Assembly (NCBI GenBank): GCA_900769705.1 | Contig: CAAGHP010000020.1 | Span: forward strand, 1 to 64,000 | Direction: 5' to 3' | Source: Alphaproteobacteria bacterium | Lineage (GTDB): Bacteria > Pseudomonadota > Alphaproteobacteria > RF32 > CAG-239 | Length of the DNA stretch: 64,000 nucleotides | Part shown: in pieces, positions 7,092-15,228 of the stretch | Layout: each line of letters starts with the position of its first letter | How positions within the stretch are numbered: position 1 is the stretch's first letter | The notes under the pieces: model-generated | Told to the model about the DNA's origin: nothing | Seen by the model: the letters and a program-made list of their open reading frames with translations, nothing else | Databases searched by the model: none | Program-made: the position numbers and the translations under genes

Positions 7092-7760
7092 TTATTTTTG
7101 TTCAGCCAACTTTTTGTCTTGCGCCATTGGATCGTGGCTCATGATTTCGCCTTTATAAATCCAAACTTTTACGCCGCAAGCACCATAAGTGGTATGAGCT
7201 GTAGAGGTTGCATAATCAATGTCCGCACGAAGTGTGTGCAAAGGCACGCGACCTTCACGATAGTGTTCTGTTCTGGCAATTTCAGCACCGCCCAAACGAC
7301 CACTACAGCTAACTTTGATACCTTCTGCACCCAAACGAAGAGCAGACTGCATAACTCTTTTCATTGCTCTACGGAAAGAAACACGACGTTCCAATTGTTG
7401 AGCAACAGAATCAGCAACCAACTTCGCATCAAGCTCAGGTTTTCTAACTTCAACGATGTTCAATTGAACTTCAGAATCAGTCAATTTCTGAATATCTTTT
7501 CTCAAATTCTCGATATCCTGACCCTTTTTGCCAATAACAACACCAGGTCTGGCTGAATGAATTGTAACTCTTGCTTTTTTAGCCGGACGTTCAATCACAA
7601 TGCGGCTAACACCTGCTTGAGCCAATTTTTCACCCAAGAATTTTTGAATTTTTAAATCTTCGTGGAGATAGTCAGTAAACTTGTCATCAGCATACCAACG
7701 AGAGTCCCAAGTGCGGTTTACACCCAAACGAAGACTTGTAGGATTTACTTTCTGTCCCAT
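7092..7760 (-). CDS. rpsC: 30S ribosomal protein S3
   Basis: S3 forms part of the mRNA entry tunnel. I choose the ATG at 7760 (MGQKVNPTSLRLG, 222 residues) over one 10 codons upstream: it gives the invariant N-terminus and has GGGAG just upstream. The KH domain contains GVVIGKKGQDIENL (about 55-68), and the C-terminal domain has GRLGGAEIARTEHYREGRVP. Confidence 0.97.
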   Translation of the reverse strand: MGQKVNPTSLRLGVNRTWDSRWYADDKFTDYLHEDLKIQKFLGEKLAQAGVSRIVIERPAKKARVTIHSARPGVVIGKKGQDIENLRKDIQKLTDSEVQLNIVEVRKPELDAKLVADSVAQQLERRVSFRRAMKRVMQSALRLGAEGIKVSCSGRLGGAEIARTEHYREGRVPLHTLRADIDYATSTAHTTYGACGVKVWIYKGEIMSHDPMAQDKKLAEQK

Positions 7761-7764
7761 CTGC

Positions 7765-8121
7765 TTACTCCCCACGCTCTGCAACAACAACGGTCATGCT
7801 TGAGAACGGTTTCAAGATTCTTGCACCTCTGCCGCGACCGCGTGCACTCATACGTTTCATTACAATACCTTTACCGACATAAGCTTCGCTGACTACGAGT
7901 TTGTCGATATTCAAATTATGATTATTTTCAGCATTGGAAATTGCAGATTGCAACAAACCCAATGCAACTTTTGCGATTCTCTTCTTAGAAAAGCTCAGTT
8001 CTGCAACTGCTTTTTCTACACCCAAACCACGAATAGATTGAGCAACAAGGTTCAATTTACGCGGACTTGTGCGAATAGAGCGGCAAACAGCCATAGCTTG
8101 TTTTTCATTCAATTTAGCCAT
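7765..8121 (-). CDS. rplV: 50S ribosomal protein L22
   Basis: L22 lines the exit tunnel with its beta hairpin; changes there give macrolide resistance in other bacteria. The 118-residue product contains RTSPRKLNLVAQSIRG (about 17-32) and the hairpin and tip region ending MSARGRGRGARILKPFSSMTV. It lies 2-4 bp from both neighbours. Confidence 0.96.
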   Translation of the reverse strand: MAKLNEKQAMAVCRSIRTSPRKLNLVAQSIRGLGVEKAVAELSFSKKRIAKVALGLLQSAISNAENNHNLNIDKLVVSEAYVGKGIVMKRMSARGRGRGARILKPFSSMTVVVAERGE

Positions 8122-8123
8122 AA

Positions 8124-8405
8124 TTAACCTCTCTTTGCAGTTGTATCAGCTTTGGTGTGGCCAAAGAATGTACGAGTTGGAGCAAATTCACCGAATTTGT
8201 GGCCAACCATATCTTCAGTAACCAAAACCGGAATAAATTTGTGACCATTGTGTACGCCGAATGTTAAACCAACAAACTGTGGCAACATAGTAGAACGGCG
8301 AGACCAAATTTTAATCACTTCATTACGGCTAGAAGCTCTGGCAGCATCAGCTTTCTTCAGAAGATAGCCATCAACAAAAGGTCCTTTCCATACGGAACGT
8401 GTCAT
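8124..8405 (-). CDS. rpsS: 30S ribosomal protein S19
   Basis: S19 is a head protein of the small subunit, in complex with S13. The 93-residue product begins MTRSVWKGPFVDGYLLKK and contains VGHKFGEFAPTRTFFGH, the family signature. The length is normal. Confidence 0.97.
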   Translation of the reverse strand: MTRSVWKGPFVDGYLLKKADAARASSRNEVIKIWSRRSTMLPQFVGLTFGVHNGHKFIPVLVTEDMVGHKFGEFAPTRTFFGHTKADTTAKRG

Positions 8406-8420
8406 TAGCTTTTCTCCTTA

Positions 8421-9254
8421 TTAGTTTTTGTTATCATGACGAGATCTCATAATAAAGCGATCTGTCTTTTTGTTAGAACGAGTTTTAGCGCCCTTAGTAG
8501 GTTTACCCCAAGGTGTAACCGGATGACGGCCACCGGAAGTTCTACCTTCACCACCACCAAGCGGGTGGTCAACCGGGTTCATGGCAACACCGCGGGAAAC
8601 AGGTCTCATACCCATCCAGCGTGCGCGTCCGGCTTTACTAAGTGAAACGTTCTGATTATCCGGATTGGAAACCGCACCAACGGTAGCCAAGCATTCTTCA
8701 CGAACGATTCTCAATTCGCCAGAGTTTAATTTCAACTGAACATAACCGGCATCTTTACCAACAACCTGAGCATAGCAACCGGCAGAACGAACTAATTGTC
8801 CGCCTTTGCCAGAACGCAGTTCAACGTTGTGTACAATAGTACCAACCGGCATATTCTTCAGAGGCATGGCGTTACCCGGTTTAATATCTGCTTTTTCTGC
8901 AGAAATGATTTTATCACCGGCTTTCAAGCGTTGCGGAGCCAAAATATAAGCCTTTTCACCATCACTGTAATTTACCAAAGCGATAAATGCAGTACGGTTA
9001 GGATCATATTCGATTCTCTCAACAGTAGCCTCACAATCAAATTTATTACGTTTAAAGTCAATCACACGGTAGCTGCGTTTATGACCACCACCAATGCGGC
9101 GACTTGTAACGTGACCAAAGTTATCACGCCCACCGGTCTTATTCAGACCTTTTGTTAAACTCTTCTCAGGCTTGCCTTTGTACAATTCGCTTTTATCAAC
9201 GAGTACAAGTTGGCGGCGACCTGCAGAAGTGGGCTTAAATGTATTCAAAGCCAT
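8421..9254 (-). CDS. rplB: 50S ribosomal protein L2
   Basis: L2 is needed for subunit joining and peptidyl transfer. The 277-residue product has the OB-fold and SH3-like domains and the conserved C-terminal block PVDHPLGGGEGRTSGGRHPV (about 225-244), which includes the histidine near the catalytic centre. Length and place between rplW and rpsS are standard. Confidence 0.97.
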   Translation of the reverse strand: MALNTFKPTSAGRRQLVLVDKSELYKGKPEKSLTKGLNKTGGRDNFGHVTSRRIGGGHKRSYRVIDFKRNKFDCEATVERIEYDPNRTAFIALVNYSDGEKAYILAPQRLKAGDKIISAEKADIKPGNAMPLKNMPVGTIVHNVELRSGKGGQLVRSAGCYAQVVGKDAGYVQLKLNSGELRIVREECLATVGAVSNPDNQNVSLSKAGRARWMGMRPVSRGVAMNPVDHPLGGGEGRTSGGRHPVTPWGKPTKGAKTRSNKKTDRFIMRSRHDNKN

Positions 9255-9256
9255 AA

Positions 9257-9571
9257 CTAAATTCCTGTAGTAACATCAATGTTTTGACCGTCGGCAAGAG
9301 TAACGATGGCTTTTTTGAAATCAGAACGAACGCCCTGATGACCTCTAAAGCTTTTTACTTTACCGAATTGTTTAATTGTATTTACCTTATTAACTTTAAC
9401 GTTAAAGATGGCTTCTACAGCAGCTTTAACATCGTCTTTCGTAGCTGATAAAGGTACCATAAATACCACTTTTCCAGCTTCCGAAGAAACCATAGATTTT
9501 TCGGTAATTACCGGACGAACCAATGTATCATACATTGCTGCAGTCACATTGTTTGATTTGCTCTTAACCAT
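9257..9571 (-). CDS. rplW: 50S ribosomal protein L23
   Basis: L23 is the main docking site for trigger factor and SRP at the exit tunnel. The 104-residue product has the core VRPVITEKSMVSSEAGKVVF (about 18-37) and KVNKVNTIKQFGKVK. The first 12 residues form a short polar extension before the usual start. The start region overlaps the end of rplD by 8 bp. Confidence 0.95.
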   Translation of the reverse strand: MVKSKSNNVTAAMYDTLVRPVITEKSMVSSEAGKVVFMVPLSATKDDVKAAVEAIFNVKVNKVNTIKQFGKVKSFRGHQGVRSDFKKAIVTLADGQNIDVTTGI

Positions 9572-10187
9572 TTAATCTCTCCTCTAAGCAACTTACTGCA
9601 TCTTTTGTCAATACCAATTTGTCCTTTTTTAAGATGTCATATACGTTGGCGCCGATTGTTGGCAGAATATCAATTCCGGCAATATTGCGGCTTGCCAATG
9701 CAAAATTAACATCTACTTCCTTACCGTCAATGAAGAGGCAGTTTGTCAGACCGCAAGCATTCAATTTAGCTTGTAAATCTTTTGTCTTAGGAGCTGACAG
9801 CTTTGCTTCGTCAATAACAACAAGGTTGCCTGCTTTTGCTTTTGCAGACAAAGCAGTTTTCAGACCAAGTTTTCTGAATTTTTTAGTCAAGTCGAAAGAG
9901 TGGTCTCTTACAACCGGACCAAATACAACGCCACCTTTTCTAAATTGAGCACCTTTGCGAGAACCTTGACGAGCATTACCAGAACCTTTTTGTTTGAAAG
10001 GTTTAGCAGCTGTCAAAGCCACATCAGAGCGACCTTTGGTAGCGTGGTTTCCGCTTTGCAATCTGGCCAGCTGCCAGCTTACAACGCGTTGTAAAATATC
10101 AGCGCGAACTTCCAAGCCATAAATGGAGTCGTTAAGTTCAATAGAGCCGACATTTTTATTTTCTAAATTTAAGATGTCCTGTTTCAT
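9564..10187 (-). CDS. rplD: 50S ribosomal protein L4
   Basis: L4 reaches into the exit tunnel and, in enterobacteria, represses the S10 operon. The 207-residue product has the tunnel loop region with KPFKQKGSGNARQGSRKGAQ (about 63-82) and the motif RDHSFDLTKKFRKLGLKTAL. It overlaps rplW by 8 bp. I see no evidence for or against autoregulation here. Confidence 0.96.
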   Translation of the reverse strand: MKQDILNLENKNVGSIELNDSIYGLEVRADILQRVVSWQLARLQSGNHATKGRSDVALTAAKPFKQKGSGNARQGSRKGAQFRKGGVVFGPVVRDHSFDLTKKFRKLGLKTALSAKAKAGNLVVIDEAKLSAPKTKDLQAKLNACGLTNCLFIDGKEVDVNFALASRNIAGIDILPTIGANVYDILKKDKLVLTKDAVSCLEERLNG

Positions 10188-10209
10188 TTTTATTATTCCT
10201 TACACTTCA

Positions 10210-10929
10210 TTATGCATTTTCAGCCGGAGTTTCAGCCGCTGCAACAGGTTCATCAACTTTTTTCAATCCTGCAGGCATTGGAACAGAGGCGTTAGCCGGT
10301 TTTTTAACGGCATCAGTAACTCTTACCCAAGTGTTTTCAGAGCCAGGAACGCCGCCTTTAACCATAATTAAGCCTCTGGCAGCATCAATAGCCACAACCT
10401 TCAAGTTTTGAACGGTAACGCGTTCAGCACCCATGTGACCGGCCATTTTTTTACCTTTGAAAACCTTACCCGGATCTTGTCTTTGACCGGTAGAACCATG
10501 AGAACGGTGAGAAATTGACACACCGTGAGATGCTTCCAAACCGGCAAAGTTATGACGCTTCATAACACCGGCAAAACCTTTACCGATAGAAGTAGCGCAA
10601 ACATCAACATATTGACCGGCAACAAAATGTTCTACCGACAATTCATCACCAACAGAAAGCAAGCAATCTTCAGAAACTCTGAATTCACTCAATTTTTTCT
10701 TTGGTTCAACTTTAGCCTTTGCAAAATATCCTTTCATAGGCTTGGTTACGTTTTTAGCTTTAATAGCCCCGGTACCAAGCTGAACTGCATTATAGCCGTC
10801 TTTTTCAGCTGTTTTTACATTAACAACCTGCAAGCCGTCTACGCTCAAAACAGTTACAGGAACATGTGTTCCGTCTGCTTCAAAAATGCGGGACATTCCT
10901 AATTTTTTTGCGATTAGACCCGTACGCAT
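10210..10929 (-). CDS. rplC: 50S ribosomal protein L3
   Basis: L3 is an early assembly protein near the peptidyl transferase centre. The 239-residue product has the conserved GKGFAGVMKRHNFAGLEASH region (about 117-136) and SIGKGF. About 25 extra residues at the C-terminus (ending EPVAAAETPAENA) form an Ala/Pro/Glu-rich tail, a common alphaproteobacterial variation. Confidence 0.96.
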   Translation of the reverse strand: MRTGLIAKKLGMSRIFEADGTHVPVTVLSVDGLQVVNVKTAEKDGYNAVQLGTGAIKAKNVTKPMKGYFAKAKVEPKKKLSEFRVSEDCLLSVGDELSVEHFVAGQYVDVCATSIGKGFAGVMKRHNFAGLEASHGVSISHRSHGSTGQRQDPGKVFKGKKMAGHMGAERVTVQNLKVVAIDAARGLIMVKGGVPGSENTWVRVTDAVKKPANASVPMPAGLKKVDEPVAAAETPAENA

Positions 10930-10990
10930 TATTATTTTTTCCTTTTCTTAATAGGTTGACAGCCTTTTAAACAAAAGCGCCAACATTAAA

Positions 10991-11299
10991 TTACAATTTA
11001 ATTTCAACATTAACACCGGCAGCCAAATCAAGCTTCATCAAAGCATCAACTGTTTGCGGTGTAGGATCTACGATATCCAGAAGTCTTTTATGAGTACGGA
11101 TTTCGAACTGTTCACGAGATTTTTTATCTACGTGCGGAGAACGGTTTACCGTAAACTTTTCGATTCTGTTAGGCAGAGGAATCGGACCTCTGACATTAGC
11201 GCCTGTTCTTTTGGCTGTATGCACGATTTCTGCTGTAGAGAGATCAAGCAATCTATGGTCAAAAGCCTTCAAGCGGATTCTAATATTTTGTGTATCCAT
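10991..11299 (-). CDS. rpsJ: 30S ribosomal protein S10
   Basis: S10 is a head protein and, with NusB, part of antitermination complexes. The 102-residue product contains IRIRLKAFDHRLLDLSTAEIV and GPIPLPNRIEKFTVNRSPHV, as in all S10 proteins. It is the first gene of the operon; the promoter lies about 165 bp upstream at 11462-11490. The usual upstream genes (rpsL, rpsG, fusA, tuf) are absent here. Confidence 0.97.
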   Translation of the reverse strand: MDTQNIRIRLKAFDHRLLDLSTAEIVHTAKRTGANVRGPIPLPNRIEKFTVNRSPHVDKKSREQFEIRTHKRLLDIVDPTPQTVDALMKLDLAAGVNVEIKL

Positions 11300-11461
11300 T
11301 TTTTATACTTTTCCTATAGCTAAACGGCAAAAATCACCATAATGGTTATCTGCCATCTAAATTTGTTACATTTCGCAAACTCTTTCGCAACAAAGGTTTG
11401 CACTATATTTTATATTTGCTTCGCTGCGGGGCAACCCCCTCAAAACAATTGTTGTAGCGTC

Positions 11462-11490
11462 TATATACCATAATCGCCTGCCCTTTGCAA
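11462..11490 (-). promoter_or_regulatory. Promoter of the ribosomal protein operon
   Basis: Read on the minus strand: -35 TTGCAA (11485-11490), a 17-bp spacer and -10 TATATA (11462-11467). The predicted leader to rpsJ is about 155 nt and includes a GC-rich patch (11427-11440) that could fold. From 11491 to 11654 the intergenic region shows nothing recognisable. Confidence 0.65.
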
Positions 11491-11654
11491 GCAAAAAATG
11501 CATGTTTTATAAAAAAAATGACAGAAATTTTCATTGAGTCTATTTAGAGTCTAACAACATCTGAATATTTTGAATTTTCTCAATAATATGCAGAGCTTTT
11601 ATTAAATTTTGCATAAAAAATCCAGATGAAATGCCACAAATAAAAACTTTCCAG

Positions 11655-11683
11655 TTGCAATTATCATTTAATTATTTTATATT
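11655..11683 (+). promoter_or_regulatory. Promoter of the RHH-domain gene
   Basis: TTGCAA (11655-11660), a 17-bp spacer and TATATT (11678-11683). The leader is about 24 nt. Confidence 0.65.
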
Positions 11684-11713
11684 GTATCAAATACAACTTT
11701 ATTGGAGCTTTCG

Positions 11714-12004
11714 ATGACTACTTTATTGAACCGAATTATTTTAGTCAATGATCACAAAACCAGTATGAGACTCACCACATATGAATGGTATATTTTAGAT
11801 AGAATATGTATACGAGAGAATCTAAAGCGAGGACAGCTGTTTGAGCTGATTGATACAAAACGCTCAAACAATTTCGGCTTTACTCAAACCGTACGTTTGT
11901 TTTCACTTTTGTATTTGCATAATCTGGCACGCCGTGACCAAAACTATTCCTATGCTCCGGACGATACGACTTTAACAGAAACACTGAAAGAAATGTCAAT
12001 TTAA
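11714..12004 (+). CDS. Ribbon-helix-helix domain protein
   Basis: A 96-residue basic protein whose core, TSMRLTTYEWYILDRICIRE followed by NLKRGQLFELID, fits the alphaproteobacterial RHH family in which a beta strand of the form 'T-S-hydrophobic-R-L' precedes two helices. Such proteins are likely dimeric DNA binders. I start at ATG 11714, preceded by GGAG (11704-11707); the TTG at 11702 would overlap that site. It is monocistronic and convergent with trmB, touching it without a gap. The target is unknown. Confidence 0.6.
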   Translation: MTTLLNRIILVNDHKTSMRLTTYEWYILDRICIRENLKRGQLFELIDTKRSNNFGFTQTVRLFSLLYLHNLARRDQNYSYAPDDTTLTETLKEMSI

Positions 12005-12760
12005 TCAGACACGCTTATATTCAAAAAACACAGGTTTACGGCCTTCGCGCACAGCCTTGCGTTGATATTTTGTTTCAAACCAATCAACGGGCGGATTTCG
12101 CCAATCATCCGAGCTATTTGCCGTCCAAACAAAGTTTTTATCTTTTGCCATAGTATGCAGCACCCATCCTTTGTACACGTCATGATCCGTTGCAATCTGC
12201 AAAATACCGTTTTTTTTCAATACACGGGCGAGCTCTTTCAAATTATCAGGATTTATAAAACGCCGGTTGGCATGTTTCTTTTTCGGCCATGGGTCCGGAA
12301 ATAACAAATAAATTTTATCCAAACAAGCATCTGGTAAAACGCTGAAAAGCAGCCGAACATCATCATCATAAATTCGAATATTATCAATCCGCCCTGCTTC
12401 TAAGCAAACTTCGCGCGTTAAATCTTCTTCATTACCTTCTTTTACACCTGTAATCAAAGAAAGTAAATTTGCCACGCCGTTTTTATATACCTCAACACCA
12501 ACAAAACCTGTTTCAGGCTGACTTTTAGCAATAGCCGCCAAATGACTGCCATCACCAAAACCAATTTCCAAAGCGTATTTTTGCTTAGCCGACGGAAAGC
12601 ATTTTTGTAAATCAATCTGTTTGGCAGAATCTAATAAAACCCGCGGCAAAAAGTCTTCTAATAAAAAACTTTTTGCCTTACGGATTGTACGCCCCTTACG
12701 ACGGCCAAAAAATTTTGGCTTCTCGCTAAAACTATTTTGCTGATTAAAACTTGTTGTCAT
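12005..12760 (-). CDS. trmB: tRNA (guanine-N7-)-methyltransferase
   Basis: TrmB methylates G46 in the variable loop of tRNAs with S-adenosylmethionine. With the start at ATG 12760 (MTTSFNQQNSF) it has 251 residues. Visible motifs are the SAM site ALEIGFGDGSHLAAIA, the acidic strand GVEVYKNGV, and the family hallmark LLFPDPWPKKKHANRR. An upstream in-frame extension of 18 residues lies inside the preceding gene and is not supported. The start overlaps the end of the XRE regulator gene by 17 bp, so coupled translation is likely; I see no clear Shine-Dalgarno site. Confidence 0.94.
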   Translation of the reverse strand: MTTSFNQQNSFSEKPKFFGRRKGRTIRKAKSFLLEDFLPRVLLDSAKQIDLQKCFPSAKQKYALEIGFGDGSHLAAIAKSQPETGFVGVEVYKNGVANLLSLITGVKEGNEEDLTREVCLEAGRIDNIRIYDDDVRLLFSVLPDACLDKIYLLFPDPWPKKKHANRRFINPDNLKELARVLKKNGILQIATDHDVYKGWVLHTMAKDKNFVWTANSSDDWRNPPVDWFETKYQRKAVREGRKPVFFEYKRV

Positions 12761-13259
12761 CAGCAGCGTCTTTTTCTGCCATAGCCAAGTTGCTGTTAGA
12801 TTTTGATAAAGCAACCATCAAATTGAATAAATTTCTGGCAATAGAACGGTTAGGAATTTTATAGTACGCTCTGACTAATTCCAAGGTTTCTTTTCTTTTC
12901 ATCGGATCATCATCAAAAGAACGGCGGTCTTCTTCAAAGAAATAATTTTTTTCACTTTGATTTTTATTCAGCATGCGAGGACTGTTTTTAACAACGTCTT
13001 CATCCATATCTTCAAAGAAAAAGCCCATCGGAACTTCCAAAACGCGGCTGATATCCCACAATCTGCTTGCCCCAACTCGGTTCATGCCTTTTTCATATTT
13101 TTGTATTTGTTGAAAAGTCAATCCGAGCATTTCAGCCATTTGCTGCTGAGTAATATGCAAAATAGTGCGGCGCAGACGAATTCTGTTACCAACATGAACA
13201 TCTACCGGATTTGGCTCATTGTCATTAACTCTTCCTCTAAGAGATTTAGTTTCTTTCAT
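12744..13259 (-). CDS. XRE-family helix-turn-helix regulator (alphaproteobacterial type)
   Basis: A 171-residue regulator with the strongly conserved block PVDVHVGNRIRLRR, then a Cro/C1-type HTH (TQQQMAEMLGLTFQQIQKYE, about 38-57) and GASRLWDISRVLEVPMGFFF. From memory, this type lies in many Alphaproteobacteria next to metK and trmB; here trmB follows directly and metK is absent. The C-terminal half is charged and less conserved, ending AADDNKF. The start has GAGG nine bases upstream and a promoter 37 bp further. Confidence 0.85.
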   Translation of the reverse strand: MKETKSLRGRVNDNEPNPVDVHVGNRIRLRRTILHITQQQMAEMLGLTFQQIQKYEKGMNRVGASRLWDISRVLEVPMGFFFEDMDEDVVKNSPRMLNKNQSEKNYFFEEDRRSFDDDPMKRKETLELVRAYYKIPNRSIARNLFNLMVALSKSNSNLAMAEKDAADDNKF

Positions 13260-13295
13260 TTTATTTCACCTCAACAAATTAAATACTCATCTAGA

Positions 13296-13324
13296 TATAT
13301 AGAATCAACAAAGGCACTTGTCAA
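13296..13324 (-). promoter_or_regulatory. Promoter of the XRE regulator and trmB
   Basis: Minus strand: perfect -35 TTGACA (13319-13324), a 17-bp spacer and -10 TATATA (13296-13301). Confidence 0.7.
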
Positions 13325-13454
13325 ATATTAAATCGTATAAATATACTGAAAGCACAATAATTTATTATATATCAGCAAATAGCAATATATAATATAGTGT
13401 ATTCAAAATATTCATATTACGCTAAATTTTACAACTTTTGATAATGATTAAAAT

Positions 13455-13499
13455 ACAAAAAGAGCCTATTTCCCAAAGCAGAAAAAAGGCTCTTTTTGT
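13455..13499 (-). terminator. Terminator after the 142-residue membrane protein gene
   Basis: A 13-bp perfect stem, ACAAAAAGAGCCT (13455-13467) with its complement (13487-13499). The A/T flanks let it work on both strands. Confidence 0.75.
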
Positions 13500-13501
13500 A
13501 T

Positions 13502-13930
13502 TTATTCTTTAACGTCTTTGGGCCTAAACTCATCATTTTCATATTGATAATGATCACAAAGAACGGCCAAACCCAGCATGGCAAACAAAAAAACAATTCG
13601 CAGAATCTGTCCCTGAAATGCCCTGTCGATAGCTTCATCGTCAACCCTTCCGGCCATAAACTGCAGATTCTGATTTTTTGCAGTTATAAATGCCGTAACA
13701 ACGCTATCCTTCTTAGGACCTTCCCACATACCTTTTTTTGACAGCACATGAGCAACAGGCTGAATTTTATGATTCATTTCTACAAAAAACGAGTCCTTGC
13801 CTGACGTGTTTGCCTTTTGCCGAACAACACCTTCCGTAATCACCTGAGGAAATACTGAACGGCGCCCAAAGCGGTCATAACCTATATATATACAAGCAAC
13901 CGCAGCAATAAATAATATAATATTCTTCAT
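13502..13930 (-). CDS. Predicted membrane protein, unknown function
   Basis: A 142-residue protein with a hydrophobic N-terminus (about 3-20) and a second membrane helix at about 108-126 (ILRIVFLFAMLGLAVLCDHY), leaving about 85 residues between them, probably outside the cytoplasm. The fold of the middle part is not recognisable to me. There is no clear Shine-Dalgarno site. A possible promoter, TTGCTT (13991-13996), 16 bp, TATGTT (13969-13974), lies upstream on the minus strand. Confidence 0.65.
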   Translation of the reverse strand: MKNIILFIAAVACIYIGYDRFGRRSVFPQVITEGVVRQKANTSGKDSFFVEMNHKIQPVAHVLSKKGMWEGPKKDSVVTAFITAKNQNLQFMAGRVDDEAIDRAFQGQILRIVFLFAMLGLAVLCDHYQYENDEFRPKDVKE

Positions 13931-13968
13931 AACAATAGAAAAAATGATTAAAATTTCTATTCATTATT

Positions 13969-13996
13969 AACATACTTTTTTTATTATGCCAAGCAA
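13969..13996 (-). promoter_or_regulatory. Possible promoter of the 13.5-kb membrane protein gene
   Basis: Minus strand: TTGCTT (13991-13996), a 16-bp spacer and TATGTT (13969-13974). It is back to back with the promoter of the 14092 gene. Confidence 0.45.
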
Positions 13997-14028
13997 AATT
14001 TATTTTCCTTTTGCCAAAATCTAAATTA

Positions 14029-14057
14029 TTGACAAAAGATAAATAACTTATTATAAT
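14029..14057 (+). promoter_or_regulatory. Consensus sigma-70 promoter of the 14092 gene
   Basis: TTGACA (14029-14034), exactly 17 bp, TATAAT (14052-14057): a full consensus match in both boxes, the strongest-looking promoter in the window. The leader is about 28 nt and contains ATTATTAAC. Confidence 0.8.
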
Positions 14058-14091
14058 AAGGCTATATTTAAATTATTAACTCTTTATATTT

Positions 14092-14511
14092 ATGAAAAAT
14101 CGTATAATTTTGGGATTAGGCTTTTTTTGGTATATTGCCGGAATAGCCTGCACAGCTTATTTAACTGCCAAGCTGGTTGATGATTTTGCATTTTACCAAA
14201 ACCTTTGTCCGATACCTTTTGTGGTAGTAGTCATTGTCGGTTTCTTGAGCTGCAGTATTGCTACGGGAAAACTGGTTATTCCCTTGCACTTTATTTATCT
14301 GAAAAGCCTATATTGGCAAAAAGAGTACGGAGGGCTACCGTTTACAACCTACCAGCAAAAAATTGCAGCTGCCAACAACATTAAGGACATCTTTGTCGCA
14401 ACAATGCTTTTATCATGCTGGCTGTTTCTGCCGATGCTGTTTTACGGTATGGCGTACGTCTGCATCAATCGATATGTGTGCAGTCAGCGTCCAAACCGCC
14501 ACGACTTTTAA
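14092..14511 (+). CDS. Small polytopic membrane protein, unknown function
   Basis: A 139-residue protein with three probable membrane segments (about 4-25, 38-58 and 100-125) and a basic tail. I do not recognise the family. It has the best promoter match in the window but no Shine-Dalgarno site; the leader before ATG is nearly pure A/T. It is alone between a consensus promoter and a hairpin terminator, so it is expected to be a separate and possibly well-transcribed unit. Confidence 0.6.
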   Translation: MKNRIILGLGFFWYIAGIACTAYLTAKLVDDFAFYQNLCPIPFVVVVIVGFLSCSIATGKLVIPLHFIYLKSLYWQKEYGGLPFTTYQQKIAAANNIKDIFVATMLLSCWLFLPMLFYGMAYVCINRYVCSQRPNRHDF

Positions 14512-14519
14512 CTTGTTAG

Positions 14520-14552
14520 CTCCGACTTAATAAAAATAAGCCGGAGTTTTTT
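14520..14552 (+). terminator. Terminator of the 14092 gene
   Basis: CTCCGACTTA (14520-14529) pairs with TAAGCCGGAG (14537-14546) with one mismatch, followed by TTTTTT. Confidence 0.7.
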
Positions 14553-14615
14553 ATTTTGCATTTCAACTTGACAAAATCAAAAAGATATGTTACAGCGGAA
14601 TAAATTTTAATAATT

Positions 14616-14837
14616 ATGGCAGGTATAATTTTATCTTATGTTTTTATTATCGGACTTATAATAATTTGTTTGTTCGTAATTTATTTTGAAAAGTTTGTAG
14701 TTGCCACGAATATAAGTAATCGGGTTGTTAAAATACCAAACCGCTTAATAAGGGAAGCCGTTGCAAGTTTTAATGACCTATTGAAAACAGGTTTATCATT
14801 GCCTGATAATCTCCCTCATATTCGTTCGCCTACTTGA
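14616..14837 (+). CDS. Small single-pass membrane protein, unknown function
   Basis: A 73-residue product with one strong membrane helix at about 3-24 (IILSYVFIIGLIIICLFVIY) and a polar tail of about 45 residues ending LPHIRSPT. A TTGACA at 14568-14573 may be the -35 of its promoter, with a poor -10 (TACAGC). There is no Shine-Dalgarno site. The coding status is supported by the hydrophobic pattern, the flanking terminators and similar neighbours rather than by homology. Confidence 0.45.
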   Translation: MAGIILSYVFIIGLIIICLFVIYFEKFVVATNISNRVVKIPNRLIREAVASFNDLLKTGLSLPDNLPHIRSPT

Positions 14838-14918
14838 GATTATTTTTGGAAATAATCTTTGCTGTAACTGATAACCGCATTGTTCTTTATTTTAGGGACT
14901 TTGCGGTTATTTTTTTTA
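14837..14918 (+). terminator. Hairpin pair and terminator after the 14616 gene
   Basis: A perfect 9-bp hairpin (AGATTATTT at 14837-14845 with AAATAATCT at 14850-14858) is followed by a second stem, ATAACCGCA (14871-14879) with TGCGGTTAT (14902-14910), and eight T. The second structure looks like a real terminator with a long loop. Confidence 0.65.
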
Positions 14919-14947
14919 TTGATACTATTTACATTCTTAACTATATT
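14919..14947 (+). promoter_or_regulatory. Promoter-like site before the 44-residue frame
   Basis: TTGATA (14919-14924), 17 bp, TATATT (14942-14947), with a predicted start near 14954. It could drive the short frame at 14971 or a small RNA. Confidence 0.5.
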
Positions 14948-14970
14948 TTTTCATGTTAAATTCAATAATT

Positions 14971-15105
14971 ATGGTTAATCTTTTTGTATTTCTATTTTGT
15001 GCGATTCTCGCTCTCCTTTTAGTAAAAGGAGTAGAATTAAAAGGTATCACAGTTATTGATAAAGATACTTGTATTATAATAAAATCAATACAGATTGTTT
15101 TCTGA
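14971..15105 (+). CDS. Possible 44-residue membrane peptide
   Basis: ATG at 14971 to TGA at 15105 gives a peptide starting MVNLFVFLFCAILALLLVKG: one hydrophobic helix, then a short polar end. It has a promoter-like site 24 bp upstream and the same ...AATAATTATG start context as the 14616 gene, which is also a small membrane protein. It could instead be chance coding in an AT-rich spacer. The rest of 14838-15228 holds only the hairpins and promoters listed here. Confidence 0.3.
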   Translation: MVNLFVFLFCAILALLLVKGVELKGITVIDKDTCIIIKSIQIVF

Positions 15106-15163
15106 CTACTGGATTTTATTAAATACTGAACCCTGCGGTTATCATTATTTAGACGGAAAATAC

Positions 15164-15191
15164 TTTACTTCTGCACATATATTCTTATAAT
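15164..15191 (+). promoter_or_regulatory. Promoter of the 15229 gene
   Basis: TATAAT at 15186-15191 with TTTACT (15164-15169) 16 bp upstream. The leader of about 30 nt contains ATTATTAAC (15206-15214). Confidence 0.5.
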
Positions 15192-15228
15192 AAATCACAA
15201 ATTTTATTATTAACTAATATTTTTTATT

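Noticed and set aside
1340..11323. Many open frames on the strand opposite to nusG and the ribosomal proteins
   Set aside because: They are shadows of well-supported genes, lack ribosome-binding sites and have low-complexity or Cys/Phe-rich translations.
11702..11713. TTG as start of the RHH gene
   Set aside because: The GGAG that serves ATG 11714 lies within this extension.
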